This document shows positions 63,801 through 64,000 of a stretch of DNA of 64,000 nucleotides, in pieces. The notes under the pieces are model-generated. The model saw only the letters and a list, made by a program, of their open reading frames with translations. It was not told the origin of the DNA and searched no databases. The number at the start of each line of letters is the position of its first letter. Positions within the stretch are counted from its first letter, which is position 1. A program made the translations under genes and the position numbers. This DNA comes from Pseudomonas batumici (GTDB lineage Bacteria > Pseudomonadota > Gammaproteobacteria > Pseudomonadales > Pseudomonadaceae): NCBI RefSeq assembly GCF_000820515.1, contig NZ_JXDG01000061.1, forward strand, positions 1 to 64,000, in the 5' to 3' direction.

Positions 63801-63934
63801 AATGTATTGGAGATGCATTCAGCGCCCTTCGCGGTGGGTCATCAAGCCAAGAGCGCTCAATATTGAAGGGAAGATTTTTGCAGCATATAGATGAAAATCG
63901 CCCAAGCACAATAGATGATTTAGACATAAACTAG
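60821..63934 (+). CDS. metallophosphoesterase-STAND/NACHT NTPase fusion protein, candidate defence system
   Basis: A 1037-residue protein. Residues 1-290 are a calcineurin-like phosphoesterase: D8 and H10 (ISDLHVT), D45 (CTGDIA), N82-H83-D84 (GNHD), H206 (MHH) and H235-N-H237 (GHNH) form a complete two-metal site. Residues about 390-530 form a P-loop NTPase with Walker A GKRESGKST (399-407) and a NACHT-like Walker B VIFDS (471-475). Residues 530-700 resemble the STAND/NACHT arm, with PFLVSVLLWVIEQ (571-583) and the F-rich FDCFRAFFLANKL (686-698). The C-terminal 300 residues are helical and unknown, a possible sensor. The pattern effector-NTPase-sensor is that of bacterial STAND defence proteins; the effector may cut nucleic acid or nucleotides. 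The gene is strongly AT-rich with ATA, AGA and TTA codons, unlike its neighbours. ATG with AAGGA upstream. Function is inferred, not shown. Confidence 0.85.
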   Translation: MRFIHISDLHVTNSADHTRTIDALCLDIAKAHNKKNIEAILCTGDIANKGDTSPKAIKLQESAIRKIINSAPSAKFICCPGNHDANLKARDEIFEPIFSSIKSPEEANKLIERLISKGASDFLAHFDGYIELSKKINPSAYQENSLFTTSRLRIGPTQVGIASLNSTWRTFGGGSRDKNSLYVGERQVELALQEIHDCDIKIALMHHTLDWLAQDEKGRIQRVLADNFDAMLCGHNHNNNAGHTTSTLGNLLISNTGCIYESREHFNGYSILDISIENKIWRIEAREYYHERNAFDISPRFAESGVCEFELLSNNGSTRTTISSTAINAALEKANSKLLSFSASDIAPKHLSSIFVEPPLARKSEKNLVARKNLRRKSGSEFVSLHSLSQEKIDILFVGKRESGKSTLLNHVAVNMFMEFHGNARVGLLIDISTLNRITTASIITQAIEFLGNEITKKDLISLLDNGEALVIFDSFNIHNPVHRRTIEEFREKYPQPRYILATNEEVQDDLSLENLPELKNNPTTIYIHSFKRKQTKELVTKWFGDHEQHSEEKFALVKKLLQRLNVPETPFLVSVLLWVIEQQPTAKLINQASAIEALIFGLLEKFTESKSRSNYDSNIQSHFLSELSTAMDEKNAEWLDSNDFEIFVSSYFKKRGLADPSRGFTDELLRKGLLYENNQKITFKFDCFRAFFLANKLAENSERLERVLTPELIAKYTTELDLLTGLHRDRKEILRLAKDCCEKLLPSSEFEVDLSLFETHGKDRGLFNQEETLTKIEDKFLNTPVDENHRAKYIEEAEIPSKASIDHSHARVRHPTVPLSSQTHFIGALKVYSNILRNSELIDDVELKRSCLNDVLTLWAKIIVSTTEHLNKTNIDDLPDELPTRFGASNTEQFRDFARLMIPQLVSSLMAESLATPKLESFILDETNNKSQCISFLSTMLTIENLNKQSIQAIQKLLKDNNSNNIILQAIFLRLLTLYYFEAPTNSLGALKECIGDAFSALRGGSSSQERSILKGRFLQHIDENRPSTIDDLDIN

Positions 63935-63942
63935 AATTTATA

Positions 63943-63977
63943 GCCAGATAAAAGACATATATAATCTTCTATCTGGC
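63943..63977 (+). terminator. hairpin after the STAND gene
   Basis: GCCAGATA and TATCTGGC form an eight-base stem nine bases after the stop, with an AT-rich loop and no T-run. It may end the transcript, which would make the STAND gene a single-gene unit. Confidence 0.4.
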
Positions 63978-64000
63978 AATTCTGTAATCCACCTTAACCA

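Overview
The window is chromosomal DNA of a Pseudomonas, most likely of the P. fluorescens/P. putida side of the genus. Most of it is GC-rich and densely coding. Gene content and order recall Pseudomonas loci: roxSR next to a SIMPL protein and the dpp cluster, piuC-piuA-piuB, the fruB-fruK-fruA operon with fruR, and nadC - DUF1631 - ampD - ampE - chemoreceptor. Short inverted repeats of the Pseudomonas REP type (GTGGGAGC..GCTTGC..) sit in many gene gaps. No rRNA, tRNA, CRISPR array or insertion sequence was found.

Layout. 1-5 kb: a small unknown protein, a YajG-type lipoprotein, malate:quinone oxidoreductase behind a long leader, a small PA4642-type protein and glutaminase. 5-13.5 kb: a D-galactarate catabolic operon (garD, MFS transporter, aldehyde dehydrogenase, kdgD), a phospholipase C-like protein with a 63-residue partner, and a GntR regulator whose likely operator can be read upstream of kdgD. 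13.5-18 kb: an SbmA/YddA-type ABC exporter, the RoxS/RoxR redox two-component system and a SIMPL periplasmic protein. 18-31 kb: a dipeptide uptake region with four paralogous binding proteins, an OprD-family porin and dppBCDF. 31-36 kb: a short, more AT-rich patch (acid-tailed exported peptide, GNAT acetyltransferase, unknown exported protein), then prfC and speC. 36-43 kb: the iron-regulated piu genes with Fur-like sites. 42.8-50.6 kb: the fructose PTS operon, fruR with a clear FruR operator, and a TatD-type hydrolase. 50.7-58 kb: chemoreceptor, ampE, ampD, DUF1631 protein and nadC. 58-60 kb: a DNA alkylation repair pair (ogt and an Ada-AlkA fusion).

At about 60 kb the character changes. A roughly 0.8-kb stretch without a convincing gene, holding broken coding fragments, leads into a visibly AT-rich 3.1-kb gene. 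It encodes a 1037-residue protein with an N-terminal calcineurin-like metallophosphoesterase, a central P-loop NTPase of STAND/NACHT type and a long helical C-terminus. This architecture, the foreign base composition and the position on a decayed boundary suggest a horizontally acquired, possibly anti-phage, single-gene system. It is the most interesting item in the window.

Metabolically the window links uptake and use of peptides, glutamine, sugar acids and fructose to respiration (mqo, roxSR), polyamine synthesis (speC), NAD synthesis (nadC), peptidoglycan recycling (ampD/ampE) and iron acquisition (piu). Functional statements are family-level inference from the translated sequence; no database search was run.
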